Shown: positions 32,625-42,226 of the stretch, one piece after another
How positions within the stretch are numbered: position 1 is the first letter of the stretch
Layout of the letters: every line of letters begins with the position of its first letter
Assembly (NCBI GenBank): GCA_038182865.1
Contig: CP116226.1
Span: 2,790,001-2,854,000, forward strand
Direction: 5' to 3'
DNA: 64,000 bases
From: Microbacterium enclense
Lineage (GTDB): Bacteria; Actinomycetota; Actinomycetes; Actinomycetales; Microbacteriaceae
The notes under the pieces: generated by a model
The model's input: only the letters and a program-made list of their open reading frames with translations
What the model was told of the DNA's origin: nothing
Databases searched by the model: none
Position numbers and translations under genes: made by a program

Positions 32625-33442
32625 CACGCCTCCGCCCGGTCGGTCGTCTCGGAGGAGAACAGCTCGAGCACGTCGGGATCGTCGGCGATCTCTTCGCCGG
32701 GCGAGGGGTCCGGTGCCATCTCGCGGATCTCCCGGCGGGTCTGCGGTTCGAAGGCCGGATCGTCGACGGGCGTCAGGATGCCGCGATCCAACCGGAAGTG
32801 TCGACGCGCGCGCCGCGCGATCATCGGGTCGTGCGTGATGATCACCTGCGCGGCCCCGGTACGCTCGGCGACCTCGTCGATCAGCTCCATGACGCTCTGT
32901 CCGGTGTCGAGGTCGAGCGCTCCGGTCGGCTCGTCGGCGAGGATGAGGCGCGGCCCGCGCACCAGTGAGCGGGCGATGGCGACGCGCTGCTGCTCACCGC
33001 CCGACAGGCGATCGGGCATGCTGTTCAGCCGATGCCCGAGCCCCACCAGGTCGAGCATCTCGGCGGCGATCCTCTTGCGCTGCCAGAATGTGCGCCCCGA
33101 CGAGTACAGCAGCGGCATCGTGACGTTTTCGAGCGCGGTGCGCCCACCCAGGAGATTGAACTGCTGGAACACGAAGCCGATCGAGGACCCACGGAGGCGG
33201 TCGCGCCGCGCCCCGGAGTAGCTCTTGACCGGACGATCGTCGAAGGTGATCACACCGCTCGTGGGGAGATCGAGCAGTCCCAGCAGGTTGAGAAGTGTCG
33301 ACTTGCCCGATCCCGAGCGGCCCACGATCGACACGTGGTCGCCCGGCTCGATCGTCAGGTTCACGCCCGACAGGATCGTGAGCGCGGGCTGGTCCGGAGG
33401 GATGACCGTGCGTGTGACGTCTTCGAGCTGCAGCAGGCTCAC
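32624..33442 (-). CDS. MacB-type ABC ATPase (LolD-like)
   Basis: A 272-aa ATPase: Walker A GRSGSGKST (about 40-48), Q-loop FVFQQFNLL, signature LSGGEQQRVAIAR, Walker B LILADEPTGALD and switch His in ITHDP. A C-terminal acidic extension of about 40 aa (EEIADDPDVLELF) is unusual for the family. GTG 33442 overlaps the adaptor stop. Confidence 0.93.
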   Translation of the reverse strand: MSLLQLEDVTRTVIPPDQPALTILSGVNLTIEPGDHVSIVGRSGSGKSTLLNLLGLLDLPTSGVITFDDRPVKSYSGARRDRLRGSSIGFVFQQFNLLGGRTALENVTMPLLYSSGRTFWQRKRIAAEMLDLVGLGHRLNSMPDRLSGGEQQRVAIARSLVRGPRLILADEPTGALDLDTGQSVMELIDEVAERTGAAQVIITHDPMIARRARRHFRLDRGILTPVDDPAFEPQTRREIREMAPDPSPGEEIADDPDVLELFSSETTDRAEA

Positions 33443-34490
33443 GACGCCGGTACCGCGTCGCAGAACATCGTGCCGTCGGGGAACGTGGTGCAGTTCTCTC
33501 CCGTCCCCGTCCCCGCCATGGCGCCCGGAGCGAACTCCAGGACCTCGTCTCCCTCGTTCAGCCCCTGGGTGATCTCCACCTGGGTGCCATCCGTGAGCCC
33601 GAGAGCGACGGGACGCTCCTCGGTCGCTCCGTCGGCGGTCGACACCCACACGGTGCCGCTCTGTGCCGCGCCGCGTACCGCGGTGGTGGGGACGACGAGC
33701 ACGTTCTCCGCTTTACCGCCGGCGATGGTCAGCTCGGCGGCGAGGCCGGCGAACACGGTGACCTCGCCCGGGACGGCGCAGGTCACGGTCGTCCCCGAGC
33801 CGCCGCCCGTCGATGACCCGCCACCCGCGCTCGAGCCGCCGGTTTCGCCGTCGCCCGTGCTCCCAGCGAGCGGGGTGACGAGGCGCAGATTCGTGCACGT
33901 GAACGGGGCGGGTCCTCCGGTGATCGCGACCGTCGCGTCCGTCGGACGGTTCAGCAGACGGTATTGCTGCGCGGCCTCGAGGGTTCCCGTCACCGAGAAG
34001 CTCGGCGGAGCGACATTGCCCGCCGCCATCCCGACCGTGACCTCCTGGCCCTCGATGACCGCGAGCGAGCTGAGGGTTCCGCCCGCGGGGGCGGTGACGT
34101 CTTCGTAGCGGAAGATCGCGGGCTTCGGTTTGCCCTCCTCGTCGACGCTGTCGGAGGGATCGCGTTCGATCGGCACCTTCACGTTGAAGATGACATCGCC
34201 TTGATTCACCCCTGACCCCTGGGCGATGAAGATCTTGTTCACGGTGCCCCCGGCGGTCGACTTCACAGCGACGGCGGGGTCGGATGCCACCGTGGCGGTG
34301 ACCACCACGTCGTTGGTGATGGTGCCGAGTGCGGCGGCGACCCGTGGCTCCACGATCGCCCCCGTGGGCAGAGCCGGAGAATCGTCGACCGGGCGGTCGG
34401 GAAAGAACGCCAGCTTGATGAGAGCGGCCGCGACCAGCGCGACGAGCAGTAGACGCAGGATCGGAAAACCCAGGTGCGTGCGATCCCCAT
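33439..34490 (-). CDS. HlyD-like ABC adaptor with an apparent N-terminal frameshift
   Basis: The continuous frame from GTG 34353 encodes 304 aa of a membrane-fusion-type adaptor (VVVTATVASDPAVAVKS, GGTVNKIFIAQGSGVNQGDVIF and a Gly/Ser-rich loop). It has no membrane anchor. In the same frame just upstream lies PILRLLLVALVAAALIKLAF, an ideal anchor, but this stretch has no start codon before an in-frame stop. ATG 34490 (MGIARTWVF) reads into it only after a 1-bp shift at the AAAA run 34465-34468. One extra T/A would restore a protein of about 350 aa. It is a sequencing error or a genuine break. Confidence 0.8.
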
Positions 34491-34532
34491 GAAACCCCCC
34501 GGAGCGGTGATCGTCAGTGACAAACGCTTCTC

Positions 34533-34568
34533 ACCCTAGAGGGAAGGACATATCGCGCACATATCGCG
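34533..34568 (-). promoter_or_regulatory. 11-bp-period direct repeat upstream of the MacB operon
   Basis: ACATATCGCG occurs at 34548-34557 and 34559-34568, a period of 11 bp, as seen for OmpR-type response regulators. TAGGGT (34538-34533) on the minus strand is a possible -10, which puts the repeat over the -35 region, as for an activator. Confidence 0.45.
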
Positions 34569-34611
34569 AAGCTTGACACGGTGGGCGGGGTCGGCCCGCA
34601 CACCGACAGTG

Positions 34612-35136
34612 TCAGAAAGTGCCGCCCGGATAAACACCGTCGGGAAGAGTGAAGCAGGGGGATGCGGAGCTGATCCGGACCGTCCCGGGGGTGACGTCCT
34701 CGGCGATGATGTAGTTCTCGGTGCGATCCGGTGCGACGAGCTGCACCTCGTACTTGCCGGCGATGTTGCTGCGGGTGCGGACGTCGTACTCGCCGCCGGC
34801 GAATTGCGGCTCCAGGGCCCTCACGACCTCGTCGGCGTCGACCCCGTCGCGCAGGGTCACCGTGGTCGATCCGTTCCAGGAGTGGCCCCCGTCGCCGCAG
34901 GAGATGAGTGTGCCCTCCGGCAGCTGGGCGACACTGGCGACCTCGTCGGCGGGAATGCGTCCGGCGATCTCCGTCTCGGTCGCCTGCGTCGCTGCCTTCG
35001 CGTCCTGCCAGGTCATGTCGGCCACGGGCGTCTCCTCTTGCGTCGGTTGCTGTGCGGGTTCCTGCGGTGTCGTACATCCCGAGAGGGTCACGGCCAGGGC
35101 GATGACCGTGGCCATCCAGAGCTTCTTCCGCTTCAC
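34612..35136 (-). CDS. hypothetical lipoprotein next to a DUF1023 protein
   Basis: A 174-aa lipoprotein: KRKKLW basic start, hydrophobic core and lipobox LSGC with Cys21. The mature part contains two Cys (ISCGDGGHSW, SSASPCFTL), possibly disulfide-linked, and a beta-like pattern. GTG 35136 overlaps the DUF1023 stop, so the two are co-translated. Possible partner, inhibitor or chaperone of the hydrolase; no family recognised. Confidence 0.75.
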   Translation of the reverse strand: MKRKKLWMATVIALAVTLSGCTTPQEPAQQPTQEETPVADMTWQDAKAATQATETEIAGRIPADEVASVAQLPEGTLISCGDGGHSWNGSTTVTLRDGVDADEVVRALEPQFAGGEYDVRTRSNIAGKYEVQLVAPDRTENYIIAEDVTPGTVRISSASPCFTLPDGVYPGGTF

Positions 35137-36947
35137 TGCGCGACCAACGTTCTCAGATCTTCCAGGGCTTGCTTGTTGTCGTCGTTGTTCGAGGCGATGA
35201 GGTTGTGATTGTCCATCAGGATTCCCCACTCGTCGCCGTCCACGAACCGACCGTCGAGCTCCGCGTCGTCGGGGCCCACATAGAAGGGGCCGTGCGCGAA
35301 GGCGTCGTTGCTGCGCGGGTTCTTCCCGTCCCAGACCACACCCTTGGACTGGGCGTGCATCAAAATGTCGTGGTACGACAGATCCGTGTAGGTCGTCTCG
35401 TCCCGCGCCTCCCACTCGGGCAGCATCCCCGCGCCGGCGAGCGAGATCACCTGGTCGTACTCGGATCCCGCCACCTCGGAACTGGTGAGATTCGCCACAC
35501 CCCAGCTGTGGCCGATCCCGATCTGCTCGACTCCGCTCAGCGAGGGGTCCGAACGCATGCCTTCCTCGAACTGCGCCAGTTGTCGGCCCGCGTCGCGCGC
35601 GTCATCCTTGTCGTTCGCCTCGAGGATGCGCCAGATGTCGGGGTCTTTCGCGTTGTTCTGCTCGCCGGGGAATGTGCCGTCCTTGTAGACGAAGGCGACG
35701 GTCCCCGGCACCTGGGCCGTCAGATACTGCGCGATCTGCTGCACACCACCGGTGTAGAACGAATTCATTCCGGTGAAGGTCCCGGGGACGTAGGTGATCG
35801 CCCGCGTGGTGTCGGGTCCCGGAGTGCCGATCATCTCCACGATGCGCGACTGGTCGCGGTCGTAGAGATAGAGCTGAACGTCACCCGTCTGCACGCTCGT
35901 GAGGTACGCGATCTCGTTGCGGATCGCCTCCGCGCGCGACTGCTCGTCTTCGTCGTCGCTGTTCTCGAGGGCTGCGAGTTCGATCTCGGCGGCGCGCAGA
36001 AGCCCGGGAACGCGGTATTTGTTCGCCTCGACGCGGACGAGCGCGGGGAGTCCGTCGAGGCTGCCCAGCACATCGGCCCACTGTCGGACGAAAGCACCGG
36101 TGTCGGCGGAGGGACTCTGCGCGAGCACGGCCCAGGCGATGGCGACCTGTTCGGTCGTGAGCGTCCCGCTGAGCAGGAGGTCCTGCGTGGACTGGGGGAA
36201 CGCGGCGGAAGTGGCCAGCGCCACGTCGAGATCGCTCAGCGTGCCCGATCCCGCGCGGTCGAACGCATCGGCGATCCCCCCGATCCACGCGGCGTCCGTC
36301 GTGTTCTCGTCGAGGAGACGCTGCCACCCGTCCAGCAGTGTCGCCCGATCGACCGGGACCCACGAGCAGGATGCCGTGAAACCCGTCCACGCGGTACGTA
36401 CCGCACTGAGGTGCTCGCCGAGCGCGGCGTCGAGCGGAGCGACGGTCGACACGAAGGACCTCAGGCGGTCCGGGTCGGCCGAGGTGCGGCCGCCCCCGAT
36501 GCAGTCGGATACCGCCCGAGAACGCTCCCGGGCGAGAAAGGACGCCGAGACGCTCGGCGGGGACACGGGGTAGTCCGAGGGCCGCGGGTCGTACCAGGTC
36601 GCGACCAGCACGTTGGTGGGGGCCAGCGCGCCCTGCTGTTGCCGCTGGGCGTCGCGCGCGGTCCACGCGGCCAGGTTCTCCAGCCGTTCGCGTTCGTCCG
36701 CTGCACGGCGCGCGGCGTCGCCGACCTGGGCGGAAAGGTCCTCGAGCGCCCGGGCCAGCATGCCCCGGTCTTCGGCCTCGACGACGGACCCGGCGGCGAA
36801 GGCCCGCGCGTAGGCTCCCTCGAACTCATCGAGGGTGTGCGACACGATGCCGTGGCGGCCGTAGCCCTGACCGCGGACGACGTCCGCGGCGGTGTCGGCG
36901 GCCGAGATCAGCGCCTGCGCCGCCGCGTCGTCGAAGGGAATCGTCAC
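35133..36947 (-). CDS. DUF1023 alpha/beta hydrolase with WXG100-like helical N-terminus
   Basis: A 604-aa protein. Residues 1-110 are predicted helical (DDAAAQALISAADTAADVV, LEDLSAQVGDAARRAADE), like the substrate-type N-termini of WXG100-family secreted proteins. About 370-570 is an alpha/beta hydrolase (DUF1023) with nucleophile motif GHSWG and YVPGTFTGMNSF. There is no signal peptide, so export by an ESX-like route is possible. The lipoprotein follows in the same operon. Confidence 0.75.
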   Translation of the reverse strand: MTIPFDDAAAQALISAADTAADVVRGQGYGRHGIVSHTLDEFEGAYARAFAAGSVVEAEDRGMLARALEDLSAQVGDAARRAADERERLENLAAWTARDAQRQQQGALAPTNVLVATWYDPRPSDYPVSPPSVSASFLARERSRAVSDCIGGGRTSADPDRLRSFVSTVAPLDAALGEHLSAVRTAWTGFTASCSWVPVDRATLLDGWQRLLDENTTDAAWIGGIADAFDRAGSGTLSDLDVALATSAAFPQSTQDLLLSGTLTTEQVAIAWAVLAQSPSADTGAFVRQWADVLGSLDGLPALVRVEANKYRVPGLLRAAEIELAALENSDDEDEQSRAEAIRNEIAYLTSVQTGDVQLYLYDRDQSRIVEMIGTPGPDTTRAITYVPGTFTGMNSFYTGGVQQIAQYLTAQVPGTVAFVYKDGTFPGEQNNAKDPDIWRILEANDKDDARDAGRQLAQFEEGMRSDPSLSGVEQIGIGHSWGVANLTSSEVAGSEYDQVISLAGAGMLPEWEARDETTYTDLSYHDILMHAQSKGVVWDGKNPRSNDAFAHGPFYVGPDDAELDGRFVDGDEWGILMDNHNLIASNNDDNKQALEDLRTLVAQ

Positions 36948-37042
36948 GGTCCGAGAGCCTACTGAGAGGTCGGAAACGGGTCGAGGGGTTGCGGTGAACC
37001 CGTCCGATACGGCATCCGCTCTCGCGGGCTCTTCCGACGGAT

Positions 37043-37082
37043 GCCGGGACCCACGCCGTCTCGTGGGCGGCAGGGTCCCGGC
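37043..37082. terminator. terminator hairpin downstream of the APC permease
   Basis: GCCGGGACCC and GGGTCCCGGC form a perfect 10-bp stem with a 20-nt loop that can form a further stem. It lies 13 nt beyond the permease stop. Confidence 0.6.
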
Positions 37083-37094
37083 GTCCGGGGTCGA

Positions 37095-38594
<1,500 letters not shown>

Positions 38595-38729
38595 GCGCAA
38601 CCCTCTCTGTCGGGGCGTCCTCCGAGCGGACGCCACGGGGAGGATAGCGCTTCTCGATGCGCGTGCCTATCGCCCGTCGAGGCATGACGAGAGGGTGTAT
38701 CGGAAGAACGCAATGCACATCGGCATTCC

Positions 38730-38744
38730 TTACAGGTGTAATGT
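38730..38744 (+). promoter_or_regulatory. palindrome overlapping the first lsr2 promoter
   Basis: TTACAGGTGTAA (38730-38741) has perfect 5-bp arms (TTACA/TGTAA) and overlaps a TAATGT -10 (38739-38744), 10 nt before ATG 38755. It may be an autoregulatory operator. Confidence 0.4.
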
Positions 38745-38754
38745 TTTACGCATC

Positions 38755-39102
38755 ATGGCTATCAAGCACATCACTCATCTTGTTGACGATCTCGACGGCT
38801 CGGTTCTCGAGGAAGGTGAAGGAAAGCAGATCACCTTCTCGGTCGAAGGCCGTGCGTACGAAATTGATTTGTCGAACCGTAATGCCGATAAGTTCTACAA
38901 CGCCGTCGCCCCGTTCGTCGATGCCGCGCGGTCGGTGTCGCGCCCGGCGACGAACTCCCGCCGCCCTCGCGCGACCCGCCGTGACAGCGATGTGGACCTC
39001 GGTGCCGTCCGCGAGTGGGCCCGCGCCAACGGGCACACCGTGAGTGATCGAGGTCGCGTTCCCGCGACGGTCCTCGAGGCGTATTCCGCCGCGCAGTCCT
39101 GA
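38755..39102 (+). CDS. lsr2: Lsr2 nucleoid-associated protein (first copy)
   Basis: A 115-aa xenogeneic silencer. N-terminal dimerisation domain (KHITHLVDDLDGSVLEEGEG, ITFSVEGRAYEIDLS), basic linker and C-terminal DNA-binding domain with the AT-hook-like RGR in SDRGRVPATVLEAY. Lsr2 coats AT-rich DNA and represses it, like H-NS. The neighbouring gene starts only 2 nt after its stop. Confidence 0.95.
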   Translation: MAIKHITHLVDDLDGSVLEEGEGKQITFSVEGRAYEIDLSNRNADKFYNAVAPFVDAARSVSRPATNSRRPRATRRDSDVDLGAVREWARANGHTVSDRGRVPATVLEAYSAAQS

Positions 39103-39104
39103 TC

Positions 39105-39869
39105 GTGGCGGTGGCCGACCGCCCTCTCGCCGTTCACCCGGGTGCCGTCACGCAGTTCGCTGTTCTCGACGCGCTTCTCGGGGGAATGTATTCGACCGGC
39201 ATCGCTGTTCGTGATGCTCGTGCTTTCGGCGATACCGGTATCGGATGCTGTGAAGGCCTCGGCGGAGAAGTGGTCGTCGTCGACGGGGAGTTCTTCGAAT
39301 GCACGGCTGACGGCCCTCCCCGCCGGATGCAGGACGATGAGGGTCTGCCGTTCGTCGACCTGTGTCCCTTCGGCGAACCTGCTGCCCAGGCGGTGGCAGA
39401 TCTCGACGGAACCGCGCTGGACGCGGTCATCGCGAGCTCCCTGGTCAGCCGCAATCTGTTCCACGCCATCCGACTGGATGGAATCGTCTCGCGGGTACGC
39501 ACCCGGGTGACGCGTCGGCAGGAACCGCCCTTCCGCCCGCTCGCGGAGGTCGCGGCGGAACAGATCGAAACGGTCTCGCACGACGTGCGTGGGGCGATCG
39601 TCGGTTTCTGGATGCCGCGCATCTACCAGGGCGTCACGGTCGCGGGGCTTCATCTGCATTTTCTCAGCGACGATCGACGCATCGGCGGACACGTTCTCGA
39701 AATCGACGTGCAGGACGCTGTCCTGCGCGTGTCACCATATGCACGCTTCGCCCTCCAGCTGCCTTTGGATGACGAATTCCTCGGGCGTGAACTCACCCAC
39801 GACGAAGACCGCCGCATCGCGTCCATTGAGGGCGGAGCGTCCGTTTCGGAGAACGACCGGAAGCGGTGA
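39105..39869 (+). CDS. alsD: alpha-acetolactate decarboxylase
   Basis: A 254-aa AlsD/BudA enzyme that decarboxylates acetolactate to acetoin. The Zn site is complete: LHLHF supplies two His, GGHVLE the third, and the C-terminal ASIEGG the Glu; the GGEVVVVDGE region carries the other acidic residue. Length matches Bacillus AlsD. GTG 39105 follows the lsr2 stop by 2 nt, so it is likely translated from the lsr2 mRNA. The acetolactate synthase gene is not in the window. Confidence 0.93.
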   Translation: MAVADRPLAVHPGAVTQFAVLDALLGGMYSTGIAVRDARAFGDTGIGCCEGLGGEVVVVDGEFFECTADGPPRRMQDDEGLPFVDLCPFGEPAAQAVADLDGTALDAVIASSLVSRNLFHAIRLDGIVSRVRTRVTRRQEPPFRPLAEVAAEQIETVSHDVRGAIVGFWMPRIYQGVTVAGLHLHFLSDDRRIGGHVLEIDVQDAVLRVSPYARFALQLPLDDEFLGRELTHDEDRRIASIEGGASVSENDRKR

Positions 39870-39934
39870 ACTCGACGGGTTAGTCGAGGGGTGAAATTCC
39901 TTTGTTTTGCATCCTGGCCAGAGAACGACCCTCT

Positions 39935-39940
39935 TAGGAT
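39935..39940 (+). promoter_or_regulatory. -10 of the second lsr2, leaderless
   Basis: TAGGAT lies 6 nt before ATG 39947 with no ribosome-binding sequence. Confidence 0.55.
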
Positions 39941-39946
39941 CGGCGC

Positions 39947-40282
39947 ATGGCCAAGAAGCACATCACGCAGTTGATCGACGATCTGGACGGTTCCGTCCTC
40001 GAAGACGGAGCGACCATCAATTTCTCGATTGAGGGGCGCGCCTATGAGATCGATCTTTCCCAGAAGAATGTGAAGAAGCTGCGAGAAGCAATCGAACCGT
40101 TCGCCGCCGCCGCTCGCCCCGTCGGGTCGTTGTCCTCGGGGCGCCGCGCATCTCGTGGCCGCTCGACGTCGACGCGAGACCTCGCCGATGTCCGCTCGTG
40201 GGCGGAGAAGAACGGACACGCGATCAACTCGCGAGGTCGCATTTCGACGAACGTTCTCGCCGCGTACGACGCCGCACACTGA
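39947..40282 (+). CDS. lsr2: Lsr2 nucleoid-associated protein (second copy)
   Basis: A 111-aa paralogue of the first Lsr2: KKHITQLIDDLDGSVLEDGA, INFSIEGRAYEIDLSQ, and C-terminal NSRGRISTNVLAAYDAAH with the RGR motif. The N-terminal domains are close enough for mixed dimers. It has its own promoter and a very strong terminator, so it is a separate unit from lsr2-alsD. Confidence 0.95.
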   Translation: MAKKHITQLIDDLDGSVLEDGATINFSIEGRAYEIDLSQKNVKKLREAIEPFAAAARPVGSLSSGRRASRGRSTSTRDLADVRSWAEKNGHAINSRGRISTNVLAAYDAAH

Positions 40283-40289
40283 CCCCGAA

Positions 40290-40330
40290 GAATCCGGATG
40301 CCGCGGCCCGCGGCATCCGGATTCTTTTTT
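40290..40330 (+). terminator. strong intrinsic terminator of the second lsr2
   Basis: A perfect 16-bp stem (40290-40305 with 40309-40324) with a 3-nt loop, followed by TTTTTT (40325-40330). It is the best intrinsic terminator in the window. Confidence 0.92.
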
Positions 40331-40334
40331 GGAG

Positions 40335-41408
40335 TCAGACCAGAGCGCTCGACGTAGCGCCGTCTCGGAGGCGCTGCGCGGCGACTCCCTCGGCCGCTGC
40401 GAGCGGAGTCACCCCGCGCGACTCGGCTTCATCGAAGATGCTGCGAAGGGTGTCGCCGATCCCGGCCACCCGCGCCATGATCTCGTCGCGCGTTCCGCGT
40501 TGCTTCGCCTCGAGGTCGAGGTAGATCACGCCGCCGGCGTTGACGACGAAATCGGGGGCGTAGAGGATTCCGCGGCTCGCCAGCCGTTCGGCACCGGATC
40601 GATCGGCGAGGGGGTTGTTCGCCGGTCCGCAGACGGCGCGCGCGTCGAGAGCGTCGATGACCTCGTCGGTGAGCACTCCGCCGATTCCCGCGGGGACGAA
40701 GACGTCGCTCGTGACGAGGTGAGCCTCGTGCGGTTCCACCCAGGCGGCGCCCAGATCAGCGGCAAGGGCTTTTTTCGCGGGGTTCACGTCGGTGACGGTC
40801 AGGACGGCGCCCTCGACGGAGAGGCGCGTGGCGAGGCGTCCGCCGACCTGGCCGAGTCCCGCGATGGTGATACGTCGACCGGAGACGTCCGCGGCGCCCG
40901 TTGCGCGCTCGAGGGTCGCGATGAGGGAGGCGTACACGCCGAGGCTGGTCGGTCCGGCGGGCTCGCCGGATCCGCCGCCGGCTTCGGGCAGTCCCACGAC
41001 GTGGGCGGTCCGCTCGCTCACGACGAGCATGTCATCGGTGGTCGACCCGACGTCTTCGGCCGTGCGGTACGCCCCGTCGAGGCTCTCGACGACGTCACCG
41101 AGATCGAGGAACGCGGCACGGCGACGATCCGCGTCCAGCGTGGTCCCGGGAGCCAGGGCGATGACCGACTTGCCGCCTCCCGCGTCGAGACCGGCGGCGG
41201 CGTTCTTAAGGGTCATCGCCGCAGAGAGCCGGAGCGCATCGCCCAGGGCGTCGCTCCAGGTCGGGTAGGTCCACAGGCGAGCACCGCCGAGAGCGGAACC
41301 GAGCACCGACGAATGCAGGGCGACGGTGATGACGAGGCCACTGCGGCCTCCCGTCACCACCTCCACACGTTCGTGGGAGAAATCGGGAAGGGGGAGGGCG
41401 TGGGTCAT
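40335..41408 (-). CDS. leucine/valine/phenylalanine dehydrogenase (Glu/Leu/Phe/Val DH family)
   Basis: A 357-aa NAD-dependent amino acid dehydrogenase. Glycine-rich catalytic region AGLDAGGGKSVIAL (about 72-85) with its Lys, and the Rossmann motif GLGQVGGRLA (about 180). It would deaminate a branched-chain or aromatic amino acid to the keto acid. AAGGAA precedes ATG 41408. It stands alone. The exact amino acid cannot be assigned by eye. Confidence 0.88.
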   Translation of the reverse strand: MTHALPLPDFSHERVEVVTGGRSGLVITVALHSSVLGSALGGARLWTYPTWSDALGDALRLSAAMTLKNAAAGLDAGGGKSVIALAPGTTLDADRRRAAFLDLGDVVESLDGAYRTAEDVGSTTDDMLVVSERTAHVVGLPEAGGGSGEPAGPTSLGVYASLIATLERATGAADVSGRRITIAGLGQVGGRLATRLSVEGAVLTVTDVNPAKKALAADLGAAWVEPHEAHLVTSDVFVPAGIGGVLTDEVIDALDARAVCGPANNPLADRSGAERLASRGILYAPDFVVNAGGVIYLDLEAKQRGTRDEIMARVAGIGDTLRSIFDEAESRGVTPLAAAEGVAAQRLRDGATSSALV

Positions 41409-41646
41409 CGCGTTCCTTGTCGTCGGCCACCTTGTGGATGGCGCTGAACGGACGCCGCGGCTTTGCGGCATCCACCCTCCATTGTGACGCGCCGCCGCTC
41501 CGGGCGCGAGAGCGCCGAGGTCCATCGGGGCGCGGGGCCGGGCCGTCCTGCGGAGAAGAGGGGCGACACGCCGCGCCGGGTCCGCGCTCCGTGCGAGTCG
41601 GTGGGGAACTCCGCAGGACGGGGCGGAGGTGCGTCCGGCGCGGCTC

Positions 41647-41652
41647 TAGGCT
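41647..41652 (+). promoter_or_regulatory. -10 element, leaderless start of the YbaK-like gene
   Basis: TAGGCT lies 7 nt before ATG 41660. Confidence 0.45.
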
Positions 41653-41659
41653 GACGGGC

Positions 41660-42136
41660 ATGACCGACGCTCTCCCTACCCGGAGCCGCCTCGTCGCCGC
41701 CTCGCTCGAGGCGGCGGGGATCGCCGGCTCGATCATCGTCCTTCCGGATGCCGCATCGACGGCCGCGTTGGCCGCTGCGGCCCTGGAGATCGAGGTGGGG
41801 GCGATCGCCAACAGCCTCGTCTTCTGGAGCGACGACGAGCCGCTTCTCGTCATGACCAGCGGCGCGCACCGCGTCGATACGGCGGCTCTCGCCGAGCGGA
41901 TCGGACGGGGTGGCATCCGTCGAGCGACGCCCGAGCAGGTCCTCGCGGCGACCGGTCAACCGATCGGGGGCGTCGCGCCCACCGGACACCCGGCACCGTT
42001 GACGACGATCGTCGACGAGGCGCTGGCCGCGTTCCCGGAGATCTGGGCCGCGGGCGGGACGCCGCACACGGTGTTCCCGCTGACGTTCGACGAGCTCGTG
42101 CGCCTGACGGGCGGAACGGTCGCCAAGGTCGACTGA
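41660..42136 (+). CDS. YbaK/ProX-domain aminoacyl-tRNA deacylase
   Basis: A 158-aa YbaK/EbsC-type protein. IANSLVFWSDDEPLLVMTSGAHRVD and the GGVAPTGHPAPLTTIVDEAL segment (PIGGVAP-GH) are characteristic. Members hydrolyse mischarged tRNAs such as Cys-tRNA(Pro) or Ala-tRNA(Pro). It ends before a nested palindrome, tail-to-tail with the glycosidase gene. Confidence 0.88.
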   Translation: MTDALPTRSRLVAASLEAAGIAGSIIVLPDAASTAALAAAALEIEVGAIANSLVFWSDDEPLLVMTSGAHRVDTAALAERIGRGGIRRATPEQVLAATGQPIGGVAPTGHPAPLTTIVDEALAAFPEIWAAGGTPHTVFPLTFDELVRLTGGTVAKVD

Positions 42137-42171
42137 GCCGGGGCGCGACGGCCGGCCCCTCCCGGCCCGTC

Positions 42172-42226
42172 GAGTGTCCAGGACACCCGGGCGCGTCGCG
42201 AGAACGTCCGGGTGTCCTGGACACTC
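42172..42226. repeat. nested inverted repeat between convergent genes
   Basis: GAGTGTCCAGGACACCCGG (42172-42190) and its exact complement (42208-42226) form a 19-bp stem with a 17-nt loop. Each arm itself contains a palindrome of 13 nt, GTGTCC-N-GGACAC. The right arm overlaps the stop codon of the glycosidase. It may act as a terminator and looks like a REP-type element. Confidence 0.75.

Noticed and set aside
34573..34578. TTGACA on the plus strand near 34573 as a promoter
   Set aside because: No fitting -10 follows and it would transcribe the lipoprotein gene in antisense.
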